From Xanthobacter sp. NM-59 (GTDB lineage Bacteria; Pseudomonadota; Alphaproteobacteria; Rhizobiales; Xanthobacteraceae), in the NCBI RefSeq assembly GCF_021401125.1, contig NZ_JACBFQ010000002.1, positions 434,001 to 498,000 on the forward strand: 64,000 nt of DNA, written 5' to 3'. Below, one piece after another: positions 9,628 through 18,432 of this stretch (within the stretch, counting starts at the first letter, position 1; each line of letters begins with the position of its first letter). The position numbers and the translations under genes were made by a program. A model generated the notes under the pieces. That model saw nothing but the letters and a program-made list of their open reading frames with translations, searched no databases and was not told the origin of the DNA.

Positions 9628-12108
9628 ATGTTCTCCCCTCCCCTTCCCATCGATGCGGTGCTCGGCGCGCTCGCCGCCACCCTGGCCAAGTCCCCCTGCG
9701 CCGTCCTGGTGGCGCCCCCCGGCGCCGGCAAGACCACTCGGGTGCCCCTGGCGCTGCTCGAAGAACCCTGGGTGAAAAGCGGGCGCATCCTGATGCTGGA
9801 GCCCCGCCGCCTCGCCGCCCGCGCCGCCGCGGCCCGCATGGCACAGACCCTGGGGGAAAAGGTGGGGGAAACGGTGGGCTATCGCGTCCGCCTGAAGGCG
9901 GAAGTGTCCCGCCGCACCCGCATCGAAGTGGTCACCGAGGGCGTGTTCACCCGCATGGTGCTGGACGACCCGGAGCTGGCGGGCGTTGCCGCCGTGCTGT
10001 TCGACGAATTCCACGAGCGCAGCCTGGATGCGGACCTGGGGCTCGCCCTCGCCTTGGACAGCCAGCGCTCCCTGCGCGACGACCTGCGTCTTCTCGCCAT
10101 GTCCGCCACCCTGGACGGCGCCCGCGTGGCAGGGCTGATGGGCGATGGCGACACCCCCGCCCCGGTGATCGAGAGCGAGGGTCGCGCCTTTCCGGTGGAC
10201 ACGCGCTACCTGGGCCGCGACGCCCGCACGCCCATTGACCGCCAGATGGCCGACGCGATCCTTCAGGCCCTCTCCCGCGAGCGTGGCTCGGTGCTGGCCT
10301 TCCTGCCCGGCGCCGCCGAGATCCGCCGCACCGAAGGGCTGCTGCGCGAGCGCGTGCGGGACCCCGACACGGACGTTGTCGCCCTGTTCGGCGCCCTCGA
10401 CGCGGCGGAGCAGGACCGCGCCGTGCTGCCGGCTCCGGCGGGCAAGCGCAAGGTGGTGCTCGCCACCTCCATCGCCGAGACGTCGCTCACCATTGAGGGG
10501 GTGCGGGTGGTGGTGGATAGCGGGCTGTCCCGCGTGCCCCGCTTCGAGCCCGATGTGGGCCTCACCCGGCTCGAAACCGTGCGCGTCTCGCGCGCCAGCG
10601 CCGACCAGAGGCGCGGCCGCGCCGGTCGCACCGAGCCCGGCATCTGCTATCGCCTGTGGGGCGAGGGTGAAACCTCCGCTTTGCCCGCTTTCGCCACGCC
10701 GGAAATCCTGGCCGCCGACCTCACGGGGCTGGTGCTCGACCTCGCCCGGGTGGGGGTGCGCGATCCGGCGAGCCTGCCCTTCCTCGATCCGCCGCCCGCC
10801 CCCGCCGTGAGCGAGGCGAAGGCCCTGCTGCGCCTGCTCGGCGCCCTCGATGAAACCGACGCGGTGACAGCGCTGGGCCAGCGCATGGCGCGGCTGCCTT
10901 TGCCACCGCGCCTCGCCCACATGGTGGTGATGGGCGCCGACCGGGGCGCCGGGCAACTCGCGGCCGATATCGCCGCCTTGGTCTCCGAGCGGGGCCTTGG
11001 CGGCGATAGCGTGGACCTTCTCCACCGGCTGGAGGATTTTCACCGCGACCGCTCCCGCCGGGCGGAAGACGCCCGCCGCCTCGCCGGGCGCTGGGCCGAG
11101 CTCGCCATGGCGGGCGCGGAGCGGCAGAAGGCCGAGCCCCCTTCCCCCGCCGCGCTGCTGGCCCTTGCCTATCCCGACCGGGTGGCGAAGGCGCGGGGCG
11201 ACGGCACGCGCTTCCTTCTCGCCAACGGCCGCGGCGCCGTGATGGACCCCGCGACCAGCCTCGCCCGCGCGCCTTTTCTCGCCGTGGCCGAGGTGGGGGG
11301 ACGGGCGGAAGCCGCCCGCATCACCCTGGCCGCCGCCCTGAGCGCGGAGGATGTGGAGGCCCAGTTCGCCGACACCATCACCGAGCAGACGGAGGTGGCT
11401 TTCGATGCCGGCTCCGGCGCCGTGCGGGCGCGGCGGGCGCGCCGGCTCGGCGCGCTCGTGCTCGCGGATGCGCCACAGCCCGTGCCGGCCGACGGCGTCA
11501 CCGCCCGCATTCTGGCGGCGGGGTTGGCCGCAGACGACCTTTCACGCCTGCCCATGAGCGCGGCCTTGAAGCAATGGCGCGCCCGCATCGCCTTCCTGCG
11601 CGCGGCCGAGGGCGAGGACTGGCCGGATCTCTCCGATGCCGCCCTCGCTGCCACCGCCACGGACTGGCTCGCGCCGTTCCTCGATGGCCGCACCGGCCGT
11701 TCCGATGTGGGGGCCGATCTGGTGTCGAACGCGCTCCACGCCCTGCTGCCTTATGGGCTGACGGCGCGCCTGGAGGCCGAGGCGCCGACCCATTTCACCG
11801 CTCCCACCGGCTCGCGCCTGCCTATCGATTATGGCGCGGAAAGCGGGCCGCAGGTGGAAGTGCGGGTGCAGGAATTGTTCGGCCTGAAGACGCACCCGGC
11901 CATTGCCTGCGGGCGCGTGCCGCTCACGCTGGCGCTGCTTTCGCCCGCCCACAGGCCGATCCAGGTGACGAAAGACCTGCCGCAATTCTGGCGCGGCTCC
12001 TGGCGCGATGTGCGCGCCGAGATGCGCGGGCGCTATCCCAAGCATCCCTGGCCCGAGGACCCGGCGGAGGCGCCCCCCACCACCCGCGCCAAGCCACGCG
12101 GCACCTGA
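9628..12108 (+). CDS. hrpB: ATP-dependent helicase HrpB
   Basis: An 826-residue DEAH-box helicase of the HrpB type. Motif I is GAGKTT (residues 32-37), motif II is DEFH in LFDEFHERSLDADLGLALAL, motif III is SAT, and motif VI is QRRGRAGRTEPG. The C-terminal HrpB-specific domain follows, ending with KDLPQFWRGSWRDVRAEMRGRYPKHPWPEDP, which is diagnostic. The start is ATG at 9628 (MFSPPLPIDAVL); an upstream in-frame ATG at 9589 adds a non-conserved stretch. The cellular role of HrpB in alphaproteobacteria is poorly defined; an RNA-related function is inferred from the family. Confidence 0.95.
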   Translation: MFSPPLPIDAVLGALAATLAKSPCAVLVAPPGAGKTTRVPLALLEEPWVKSGRILMLEPRRLAARAAAARMAQTLGEKVGETVGYRVRLKAEVSRRTRIEVVTEGVFTRMVLDDPELAGVAAVLFDEFHERSLDADLGLALALDSQRSLRDDLRLLAMSATLDGARVAGLMGDGDTPAPVIESEGRAFPVDTRYLGRDARTPIDRQMADAILQALSRERGSVLAFLPGAAEIRRTEGLLRERVRDPDTDVVALFGALDAAEQDRAVLPAPAGKRKVVLATSIAETSLTIEGVRVVVDSGLSRVPRFEPDVGLTRLETVRVSRASADQRRGRAGRTEPGICYRLWGEGETSALPAFATPEILAADLTGLVLDLARVGVRDPASLPFLDPPPAPAVSEAKALLRLLGALDETDAVTALGQRMARLPLPPRLAHMVVMGADRGAGQLAADIAALVSERGLGGDSVDLLHRLEDFHRDRSRRAEDARRLAGRWAELAMAGAERQKAEPPSPAALLALAYPDRVAKARGDGTRFLLANGRGAVMDPATSLARAPFLAVAEVGGRAEAARITLAAALSAEDVEAQFADTITEQTEVAFDAGSGAVRARRARRLGALVLADAPQPVPADGVTARILAAGLAADDLSRLPMSAALKQWRARIAFLRAAEGEDWPDLSDAALAATATDWLAPFLDGRTGRSDVGADLVSNALHALLPYGLTARLEAEAPTHFTAPTGSRLPIDYGAESGPQVEVRVQELFGLKTHPAIACGRVPLTLALLSPAHRPIQVTKDLPQFWRGSWRDVRAEMRGRYPKHPWPEDPAEAPPTTRAKPRGT

Positions 12109-12191
12109 CCCGGGCACCGGCGCCGAGGCTCATTCCCCTCCGGGGCAAGCCCCGGCTTGCCCGGCGGCCGAGGCCGGCCGGGCCGCGATGC

Positions 12192-12587
12192 TCACTCCTC
12201 CGGCGGCAGCGCGCGCGGACGACCGTCCTTGTCGATGGCGACGAAGGTGAACACGGCCTCGGTGACCTTGGTGGTCTCCTCGCTCTCGCGGGCGCGGCGC
12301 CAGGCCTCCACCTCGATGCGCATGGAGGTGCGCCCCGCCTTCGCCAGGCGGCCGAACAGGCTCACCTCGTCACCCACCAGCACCGGCGAAAGAAAGCTCA
12401 TGGCCTCCACCGCCACCGTCGCGGCACGGCCGCGCGAGCGACGGGCCGCCACGTTGCCGGCGGCAAGGTCCATCTGAGACATCAGCCAGCCGCCGAAGAT
12501 ATCCCCGCTCGGATTGGTATCGGCCGGCATGGCGATGGTGCGAATGACCGGAATGCCGTCGGGCATCTTCGACTCTTTATCGTACAT
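12192..12587 (-). CDS. YciA-type acyl-CoA thioesterase
   Basis: A 131-residue single hotdog-fold thioesterase. The motif NPSGDIFGGWLMSQMDLAAG contains the conserved Asp and Gly residues of the YciA/Acot group, followed by VAVEAMSFLSPVLVGDEV and a VFTFVAIDKDGRPRALP ending. It hydrolyses acyl-CoAs to free acids and CoA in the cytoplasm. It converges on hrpB, with 83 bases between the stops. The chain-length preference is unknown. Confidence 0.92.
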   Translation of the reverse strand: MYDKESKMPDGIPVIRTIAMPADTNPSGDIFGGWLMSQMDLAAGNVAARRSRGRAATVAVEAMSFLSPVLVGDEVSLFGRLAKAGRTSMRIEVEAWRRARESEETTKVTEAVFTFVAIDKDGRPRALPPEE

Positions 12588-12679
12588 CCTCGTTTCTCCA
12601 ACGGCCCGGGCCGGTCATGCCGCGACCGCCCCGGCGCCCGCCCCCGCTTAGACAAAAACTGCGGTCCACACACCCAAAT

Positions 12680-12693
12680 TTGATCCAGCTCAG
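12680..12693 (+). promoter_or_regulatory. FNR/FixK-like box
   Basis: TTGATCCAGCTCAG resembles the alphaproteobacterial anaerobox TTGATNNNNATCAA with the left half perfect and the right half matching at TCA only. It lies about 80 bases before the orphan terminator. No convincing -10 element stands at the ideal distance, so the call is tentative. Confidence 0.35.
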
Positions 12694-12762
12694 AGAATCG
12701 ATGCGGGATCTGTGGTTCCTTGCACTTGTCCATGTCTTTTCGGGGCAGACAGGGCATGGATC

Positions 12763-12808
12763 ACCGGCTCCGCCCGGCTGTGTGGGCGGAGCCGGTATCT
12801 TCTCTTTT
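12763..12808 (+). terminator. strong intrinsic terminator without an assigned plus-strand gene
   Basis: A perfect 13-bp stem (ACCGGCTCCGCCC, 12763-12775, with GGGCGGAGCCGGT, 12784-12796) and an 8-base loop, followed by a pyrimidine/T-rich run (ATCTTCTCTTTTC). The polarity works only for a plus-strand transcript. The gene before it on this strand is hrpB, ending 650 bases upstream, with yciA read against it in between. It ends either a small RNA or a leader transcript of the amidase gene. Confidence 0.8.
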
Positions 12809-12904
12809 CATCATTCTCTCTCAAGCTCGATTATTGCATATCTGCGTACCGTTCCATGCCGGACCGGGGCGCTGCCCGGTCGTGCTTGCCAGGAGAGTCC
12901 CGCC

Positions 12905-14065
12905 ATGCGGCCGTCCCCCAAAGCTCTTCATCTCCGTAAAGCTGCGCGCCGCGCTCTGGTCGCGCGCGCCCGGCACGCCACCGCGCGGGTGGCCGCCGGC
13001 ATCGGCCTTTCCCTGGCGGCGCTCGGCACGCTGGCCCCAGTCGTTGCGCAGGCCTGCACGCGCGCGGTCTATCTGGGCGGTGAAGGGGTCGTGATCACCG
13101 GCCGCAACATGGACTGGTCGGAGGACATGCGCTCCAATCTGTGGGCGTTCCCGGCCGGCATTGAGCGCAATGGCGCGGCGGGCGCCAACACGCCCAAATG
13201 GGTGTCCAAATACGGCAGCATCACCGCCTCGGGCTATGATGTGGGCACTGCCGACGGCATGAACGAAAAGGGGCTTGCGGCCAATCTGCTGTATCTGGCC
13301 GAGTCCGAATACGCCAAGCCCGATGGCCGCCCGGCGCTCTCCATCAGCCTGTGGGCGCAATATGTGCTCGACAATTTCGCCACCGTGAATGAGGCGGTGG
13401 AGGCGCTTTCCAAGGAACCGTTCGTGGTGGTCACCGCTGTGCTGCCCAATGGCCGGGCGGCACAGCTCCACCTCGCCATTTCCGACGCCTCCGGCGACAG
13501 CGCCATCTTCGAGTATCTAGGCGGCAAGCTGGTGATCCACCACGGGCGCCAGTATCAGGTGATGACCAATTCACCGTCCTACGACCAGCAGCTCGCCCTC
13601 AATGCCTATTGGGAAGAGATCGGCGGCACGGTGTTCCTGCCCGGCACCTTCAGGGCCGCCGACCGCTTCGCCCGCGCGAGCTTCCTCATCAAGGCCCTGC
13701 CCACCAAGGCGGAGCCGGCCATCATCACCGCCGTGCCGGACCACTCTTATGCCAATCAGGCGGTGGGCAGCGTCGCCAGCGTGATGCGCGCGGTAAGCGT
13801 GCCGCTGGGCTTTATCGAGCCCGGCTCGCCCAACATCGCCTCAACCATCTGGCGCACGGTGGCCGATCAGAAGAATCGCGTCTATTTCTTCGATTCCGCG
13901 ACCAGCCCTAACACCTTCTGGGTGCCCATCGAGGATCTGGACCTGAAGCCCGGAGCGCCCGTCCGCAAGCTGCCGCTGACCGGTGGCAGGTTCTATTCCG
14001 GCAATGCGGCCAAGGCTTTCGAGCCGGCCACCTCATTCACCTTCCTGCCGGTGGATGTGAAATAG
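12905..14065 (+). CDS. exported choloylglycine hydrolase / penicillin V acylase family amidase
   Basis: A 386-residue Ntn-hydrolase. After a long Arg-rich N terminus comes a hydrophobic signal segment (GIGLSLAALGTLAPVVAQA) that ends right before Cys51 in ACTRAVYLGG. Cys is the N-terminal nucleophile of this family, so signal-peptidase cleavage after AQA would itself expose the catalytic residue. GRNMDWSEDM supplies the conserved Asp/Asn region and VMTNSPSYDQQL the conserved Asn. Gram-negative members are often periplasmic and act on N-acyl amides such as bile salts, penicillin V or acyl-homoserine lactones; which one applies here is not visible. The ATG at 12905 follows GGAGAG. Confidence 0.92.
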   Translation: MRPSPKALHLRKAARRALVARARHATARVAAGIGLSLAALGTLAPVVAQACTRAVYLGGEGVVITGRNMDWSEDMRSNLWAFPAGIERNGAAGANTPKWVSKYGSITASGYDVGTADGMNEKGLAANLLYLAESEYAKPDGRPALSISLWAQYVLDNFATVNEAVEALSKEPFVVVTAVLPNGRAAQLHLAISDASGDSAIFEYLGGKLVIHHGRQYQVMTNSPSYDQQLALNAYWEEIGGTVFLPGTFRAADRFARASFLIKALPTKAEPAIITAVPDHSYANQAVGSVASVMRAVSVPLGFIEPGSPNIASTIWRTVADQKNRVYFFDSATSPNTFWVPIEDLDLKPGAPVRKLPLTGGRFYSGNAAKAFEPATSFTFLPVDVK

Positions 14066-14107
14066 CAGCGCCAGCGCGCGGTACCTTCAGAAAACGGCGG
14101 CGGCGCA

Positions 14108-14136
14108 TTGACTTTCGCGCGCCGCCTCCTTATCGA
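14108..14136 (+). promoter_or_regulatory. promoter of rplU-rpmA
   Basis: A -35 TTGACT (14108-14113) and -10 TATCGA (14131-14136) are separated by 17 bases, 105 bases before rplU. This is the best sigma-70-like match in the 176-base gap and fits a strong ribosomal-protein promoter. Confidence 0.6.
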
Positions 14137-14241
14137 AACGCCTTCGCGTGGGCGATTGCGCCCGCACTCCGAAACCGACCGAAAGAAGCCCACCCTCCGG
14201 GTTCACTGGAGAGGCGCGGCTGAACACGAAAGCGAGACAGA

Positions 14242-14616
14242 ATGTTCGCGGTCATCAAGGCAAACGGCAAGCAGTATCGCGTTGCCGCCGCCGATGAAAT
14301 CACCATCGATCACCTCGAGGCCGAGGTGGGTGCCGTCTTCACCTTCCCCGTGCTGATGCTGGGTGGCAAGGTCACCGCCGTGGGCAAGCCCCACGTGGAT
14401 GGCGCCATGGTCACCGGCGAGGTGGTCGAGCACACCCGCGGTGACAAGGTCATCGCCTTTAAGAAGCGCCGCCGGCAGAACTCCCGTCGCAAGCGCGGCT
14501 TCCGCGCCGACCTGACCGTGGTGCGCATCACCGAGATTTCCGGCCTGGGCGAGAGCGTCAAGGCCGAGGCCAAAACCGCAGGCGCGCCGGCCCCCGAGGC
14601 CGCCGCTGGCGCCTGA
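14242..14616 (+). CDS. rplU: 50S ribosomal protein L21
   Basis: A 124-residue L21. It begins MFAVIKANGKQYRVAAADEI and carries the C-terminal signature KKRRRQNSRRKRGFRADLTVVRI. The tail adds a short Ala/Glu/Pro-rich extension (SVKAEAKTAGAPAPEAAAG) common in alphaproteobacteria. It binds 23S rRNA in the large subunit. rpmA follows after 20 bases with a GAGGAG ribosome-binding site. Confidence 0.98.
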   Translation: MFAVIKANGKQYRVAAADEITIDHLEAEVGAVFTFPVLMLGGKVTAVGKPHVDGAMVTGEVVEHTRGDKVIAFKKRRRQNSRRKRGFRADLTVVRITEISGLGESVKAEAKTAGAPAPEAAAGA

Positions 14617-14636
14617 TCTGAACGAGGAGAGCAACA

Positions 14637-14909
14637 ATGGCTCATAAAAAGGCAGGCGGCTCGTCCCGTAACGGTCGCGATTCAGAGAGCAAGCGCCTTG
14701 GCGTGAAGAAGTTCGGTGGCCAGGCGGTCATTCCGGGCAACATCATCGTGCGCCAGCGCGGCACCAAATGGCATCCCGGCACCAATGTGGGTATCGGCAA
14801 GGACCATACCCTGTTCGCCCTTGTGCCCGGCAAGGTCGAGTTCCGCACCAAAGCCAACGACCGAACCTATGTATCGGTCGTTCCCGCCGCCGCCGAGGCG
14901 GCTGAGTAA
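14637..14909 (+). CDS. rpmA: 50S ribosomal protein L27
   Basis: A 90-residue L27 beginning [20 protein letters not shown], the canonical N terminus that reaches the peptidyl-transferase centre, with no cleavable extension. [20 protein letters not shown] and [17 protein letters not shown] are family signatures. It is co-transcribed with rplU and is followed by a strong terminator at 15035-15070. obgE, the usual next gene in many bacteria, is absent here. Confidence 0.98.
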   Translation: MAHKKAGGSSRNGRDSESKRLGVKKFGGQAVIPGNIIVRQRGTKWHPGTNVGIGKDHTLFALVPGKVEFRTKANDRTYVSVVPAAAEAAE

Positions 14910-15034
14910 GCCGGCGAGACCGCATAAATGCAGGATCCCGCCGGTCTCGTCGAACCGGTGGGAGTCTCTGTCAGGCCCCTGAAGCGCCAAAGCTGATCGA
15001 AAGATCCGGCGCCTCACGGACTGGGCTCCGAACG

Positions 15035-15070
15035 AACCGGGGAGACGGGACGTCTTCCCGGTTTTCGTTT
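15035..15070 (+). terminator. terminator after rplU-rpmA
   Basis: An 11-bp stem (CCGGGGAGACG, 15037-15047, with CGTCTTCCCGG, 15051-15061, including one G-T pair), flanked by AA/TT, with loop GGA and a TTTTCGTTT tail. It lies 23 bases before the GNAT gene start, so that gene probably depends on readthrough or its own promoter. Confidence 0.85.
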
Positions 15071-15092
15071 GTCCAGCCGACAGGAGCCCGCC

Positions 15093-15725
15093 ATGACCAT
15101 CGTCGAGCCGCCCCACGAGAGACCTCTCGCGGAGTCCAGTATCCCCGTCCTCGAAACCGATCGGCTGGTGCTCCGCGCGCCGCGCATCGAGGACGCATAT
15201 GCCGTCGCGGAGCTCGCCAACAATCGCAAGATCGCGGAAATGACCGCGAACCTGCCCTTTCCCTATCGCGCCTCCGATGCCCACGCCTTCGTTGAGAGCC
15301 TCGGCGCCACGCCCCATGCGGCCACCTTCGCACTGCTGCTGAAGCGCGAGGGACATCTGGAATTTGCCGGCATGTGCGGGTTCGGGCGCCGACCCGGCGA
15401 GACCCTTCCGGAGCTCGGCTACTGGGTCGGCGAGCCCTTCTGGGGGCTCGGCATCGCCACCGAGGCGGCACGCGCGGTCATTGACTACGTCTTCTCCCAG
15501 ACCGATATCGAAGCCCTTTCCGGCGCCGCGCGCGTGGTCAACCCCGCTTCGCGGCGGGTGCTGGAGAAGTGCGGCTTTCAGTGGTGCGGGGTCGGCCTGT
15601 GCCAGGTGCGCGCGCTGGGCGCCTCCGTGCCCGTGGACCGCTTCCAGCTCGACCGGCGCACCTGGGCCTCTTTGCGGGCCTGGGGCTCCACCCTCCTGCC
15701 GCACCTGCGCGCCGCCACCCATTGA
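15093..15725 (+). CDS. GNAT-family N-acetyltransferase (RimJ/RimL type)
   Basis: A 210-residue acetyltransferase. IPVLETDRLVLRAPRIEDA is the typical N terminus of the RimJ/RimL group, ELGYWVGEPFWGLGIATEAARAV contains the acetyl-CoA-binding loop, and NPASRRVLEKCGF is the conserved C-terminal motif. It is often found after rplU-rpmA in alphaproteobacteria. The ATG at 15093 follows GGAG at about 15082; a TTG 24 bases upstream is less likely. The acceptor substrate is unknown. Confidence 0.9.
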   Translation: MTIVEPPHERPLAESSIPVLETDRLVLRAPRIEDAYAVAELANNRKIAEMTANLPFPYRASDAHAFVESLGATPHAATFALLLKREGHLEFAGMCGFGRRPGETLPELGYWVGEPFWGLGIATEAARAVIDYVFSQTDIEALSGAARVVNPASRRVLEKCGFQWCGVGLCQVRALGASVPVDRFQLDRRTWASLRAWGSTLLPHLRAATH

Positions 15726-15732
15726 GAGCTGG

Positions 15733-15757
15733 AGCCCGTGAGCTTGCCTCACGGGCT
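15733..15757 (+). terminator. hairpin after the GNAT gene
   Basis: A 10-bp perfect stem (AGCCCGTGAG with CTCACGGGCT, loop CTTGC) lies just after the stop codon at 15725. There is no good T-run, so it may be a weak terminator or an mRNA-end stabiliser. Confidence 0.45.
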
Positions 15758-15997
15758 TGCCTCATCGGAGCGCCTCATGGGGTTGCCTCAGGTCCGCGCG
15801 GGACTTGGCCGGCCCGGCCGTCCCCGGTCGATGACTAGGGCCGCTGCTCCGGATTGAAGTGGCCGCACCGCTCCCGGAAAGGCCTGCCGCGATCGTCCGC
15901 GCGGGTTCGCCGGATCGCATTCTTCCCCTACGGCAGAGCTTGCCTTGCGGCGCCGCAAGCGCCATCACACGGCGAACCGATCGCAGGGGCCGCCGCC

Positions 15998-16510
15998 ATG
16001 AGCAAGCACCACCATCACGACCTTCCCTATCGCCCATGCGTGGGCCTGTGCGTTTTCAACGGGGCCGGCAAGGTCTTCGTCGGCCGCCGCCTCGGCGGGC
16101 CGGAGCATGTGGACGCCACCCACTCCTGGCAGTTGCCCCAAGGCGGGATCGACAAGGGCGAGGACCCCTTCGACGCCGCCTTGCGTGAGCTCTATGAGGA
16201 AACCTCCATGCGCTCCGTGCTGAAGCTGGGCGAGGTGGAGGACTGGTTGTCCTATGACCTGCCGGGCCGCATTGCCGGTGAGGCCTGGAAAGGCAAGTAT
16301 CGCGGGCAGACCCAGAAGTGGTTTGCGCTGCGCTTCACGGGTGTGGACGGGGAAATCAACATCTCCACCCCCGGTGGCGGCGTGCACAAGCCGGAATTCA
16401 TGGACTGGCGCTGGGAGGATCTCGACCAGATCACCGATCTCGTCATCCCGTTCAAGCGGCCGGTCTATGAAGAGGTGGTGAAGAACTTCCGCCGCTTTGC
16501 GAGCCTCTAA
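15998..16510 (+). CDS. rppH: RNA pyrophosphohydrolase RppH
   Basis: A 170-residue Nudix hydrolase that removes pyrophosphate from 5'-triphosphorylated RNA, starting mRNA decay. The Nudix box [22 protein letters not shown] (residues 49-70) is intact. [23 protein letters not shown] and HSWQLPQGG are typical of the RppH/IalA group, as is the C-terminal [26 protein letters not shown] natural run of four histidines follows MSK. The ATG at 15998 (MSKHHHH) matches the family length; the open frame extends further upstream without similarity. Confidence 0.95.
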   Translation: MSKHHHHDLPYRPCVGLCVFNGAGKVFVGRRLGGPEHVDATHSWQLPQGGIDKGEDPFDAALRELYEETSMRSVLKLGEVEDWLSYDLPGRIAGEAWKGKYRGQTQKWFALRFTGVDGEINISTPGGGVHKPEFMDWRWEDLDQITDLVIPFKRPVYEEVVKNFRRFASL

Positions 16511-16542
16511 AGCCTCCGCGCGGCGGCCCCGGCGGGGCGGCT

Positions 16543-17157
16543 CTAGGGCACCCCCGCCGCCTTCAGCTCCGCCACCTTTTGCGCCACGAAGTCGAGCCGG
16601 TCCTGGCCGAAATAAAGCTCGCCATCCACCACATAGGACGGCGAGCCGAACACGCCGGCCTCGATGGCGGCGGCAGTGTTGCGCTCCACCTGCTCCGCCG
16701 CTTCCACCGTATCGGACAAGGTCGCGAGCCGCGGCCCGTCGAGCCCGACTTCTTGAGCCAAGGCGATGAGATTGTCGCGTTCGGAGATCTGCATGTCACG
16801 CGCCCACACCGCTGACAGGCAGGCGCCTATGAAATCCGCCGGATCCATGCCGGCCTTCTGCGCGGCGGCGATGAAGCGGCACGCCGGCAACGTATCCGTG
16901 GGCCAGAAGGCGGGATCGGTGTTGATGGGAATGGCAGCGCGCTTGGCCCAGCGCACGATGTCCAGCTTGCGATAGGCATTGCGCTGGGGTGACTGCTTGG
17001 CCGGTGCGGTCGAGCCGCCGGCCGCGAACACCTTCAAAATGTCCACCGGCCGCCAGAGGATGCTGGCGGCCGCCGTCCGCGCGATGTCCCTCAGCCGCGC
17101 GTGCCCCAGATAGGCATAGCCGGATTGCGGGCTGAAATAGCAGATGATCTCGGGCAC
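16543..17157 (-). CDS. 2-hydroxychromene-2-carboxylate isomerase family (DsbA-like) protein
   Basis: A 204-residue thioredoxin-fold protein of the DsbA/HCCA isomerase family. The N terminus IICYFSPQSGYAYLGHARL replaces the usual CxxC by a Ser-containing site, as in HCCA isomerases, which use glutathione. The C-terminal signature is FGSPSYVVDGELYFGQDRLDFV. In naphthalene catabolism the enzyme isomerises 2-hydroxychromene-2-carboxylate, but no such pathway lies nearby, so the substrate here is unknown. It lies downstream of the Hsp33 gene on the same strand. Confidence 0.88.
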   Translation of the reverse strand: MPEIICYFSPQSGYAYLGHARLRDIARTAAASILWRPVDILKVFAAGGSTAPAKQSPQRNAYRKLDIVRWAKRAAIPINTDPAFWPTDTLPACRFIAAAQKAGMDPADFIGACLSAVWARDMQISERDNLIALAQEVGLDGPRLATLSDTVEAAEQVERNTAAAIEAGVFGSPSYVVDGELYFGQDRLDFVAQKVAELKAAGVP

Positions 17158-17244
17158 GAGCGGATTCCTTTTTGCAGCATCGGGCGCGGGCGTTCGAGCG
17201 GGCCCGAACGGACCCCGCCAGCCTCGCGCGAAATGCCGCCGCGC

Positions 17245-18240
17245 TCAAGAATCGGCTTCGCCCAAGACCTCTTCGGCGGCAAAGCCATAGGTGCGGCCGC
17301 AGAATTCGCAGGTCACGGTGACCCGGCCATCATCCTGCACCATGCCGCGCCGCTCCTCATCGGTGAAGGAGGCGAGCACCCCGGCCACGCGCTCGCGCGA
17401 GCAGGAGCAATGGGCACCGATGGCCAGGGGCTCGAACACCCGCACTCCGCGCTCATGGAACAAACGGTAGAGCAGACGCTCGGTGGAGAGCTCCTTATCG
17501 AGCAGCTCCACGTCCTCCAAGGTCCCCATCAGCGAGCGCGCCTCGACCCAGGCATCGTCCTCGTCGAGGGTGTGCGGCGCAGTGCCCTCGGGCGCGTCAC
17601 CGGGCGGCATGTCGGCCATGCGGGCGCGGGAGGCATCGTCGGGCAGGAACTGAGCCAGGAGCCCGCCCGCCCGCCAGGACGAGGCCTGGCCGCCGGGGCG
17701 CAGCTCCTCGCCCACGGCCAGGCGCACCTGCGTGGGGATCTGCTCCGACTGCCGGAAATATTCGTGGGCCGCCGCCTCCAGCCCCTCGCCGTCCAGCGCC
17801 ACTACGCCCTGATAGCGGTTGGCGGAGATGCCCTGATCGATGGTCATGGCCAGATGGCCGCGCCCCAGCAGGGCAGCCGGAGAGGTGTCGTTGCGCTTTT
17901 CCGCCTCGGCCAGGGCATCCTTGTCGTAGCGGGCATAGGCGCGGATCTTGTCGGGGCTGACGAAGTCGGCCACCACCATGTCCACCGGGCCGTCGGTCTG
18001 GGTCTGCAGGATGAAGCGGCCCTCGAACTTCAGGGACGAGCCCAGCAGCACCGCCAGCGCCACCGCCTCACCCACCACACGCTTCACCGCGGCGGGGTAA
18101 TCGTGGTGCACCAGCAGCGCATCAAGGGTGGAGCCCAGCCGCACGGCACGGCCGCGCAGGTCCAGCGCGTCCACCTGAAAGGCGGTGACGATGTCATCCT
18201 GCGCCTCCTGGCGGGCGCTGCGCGAGCGCTCGGAACTCAT
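17245..18240 (-). CDS. hslO: redox-regulated chaperone Hsp33
   Basis: A 331-residue Hsp33. The C-terminal zinc-binding redox switch is complete: CSC at about residues 278-280 and CEFC at 311-314. On oxidation these cysteines form disulfides and activate holdase function. The central part contains QTQTDGPVDMVVADF and GHLAMTIDQG, typical of the family. The ATG at 18240 follows GAGGAGGAG. It lies downstream of argD-argF, a neighbourhood commonly conserved in Rhizobiales. It is somewhat longer than the ~290-residue E. coli protein through an acidic insert near DMPPGDAPEGTAPHTLDEDD. Confidence 0.95.
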   Translation of the reverse strand: MSSERSRSARQEAQDDIVTAFQVDALDLRGRAVRLGSTLDALLVHHDYPAAVKRVVGEAVALAVLLGSSLKFEGRFILQTQTDGPVDMVVADFVSPDKIRAYARYDKDALAEAEKRNDTSPAALLGRGHLAMTIDQGISANRYQGVVALDGEGLEAAAHEYFRQSEQIPTQVRLAVGEELRPGGQASSWRAGGLLAQFLPDDASRARMADMPPGDAPEGTAPHTLDEDDAWVEARSLMGTLEDVELLDKELSTERLLYRLFHERGVRVFEPLAIGAHCSCSRERVAGVLASFTDEERRGMVQDDGRVTVTCEFCGRTYGFAAEEVLGEADS

Positions 18241-18432
18241 GCGCTCCTCCTCATCGTGGTTCGGCGTCTTCCAGCGATACGCGATACCGGGTCGCACGAA
18301 GGCTGCATCGACGCAAGGAGCCGGCAAGCCGGGTGACCCCGGCAAGCCTTGTTGAACACCGACGGCTCCGATACCGGCCGCGCGCACCCTATCACGGGCG
18401 CCCGACGGCCGGCCACCGGGCCGCCTAAGGCA

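Larger units (their letters stand above)
12588..12904. other. intergenic region between yciA and the amidase gene
   Basis: This 317-base region separates the divergent yciA and choloylglycine-hydrolase genes. It contains an FNR/FixK-like box at 12680-12693 and a strong plus-strand terminator at 12763-12808, yet no coding frame I can support. The A+T-rich stretch after 12797 (CTTCTCTTTTCATCATTCTC) leads into the amidase ribosome-binding site GGAGAG at about 12890. Confidence 0.6.

Noticed and set aside
16543..17157. Naphthalene-degradation gene
   Set aside because: The family is shared with HCCA isomerase, but no other aromatic-degradation genes are nearby, so the specific pathway is not supported.
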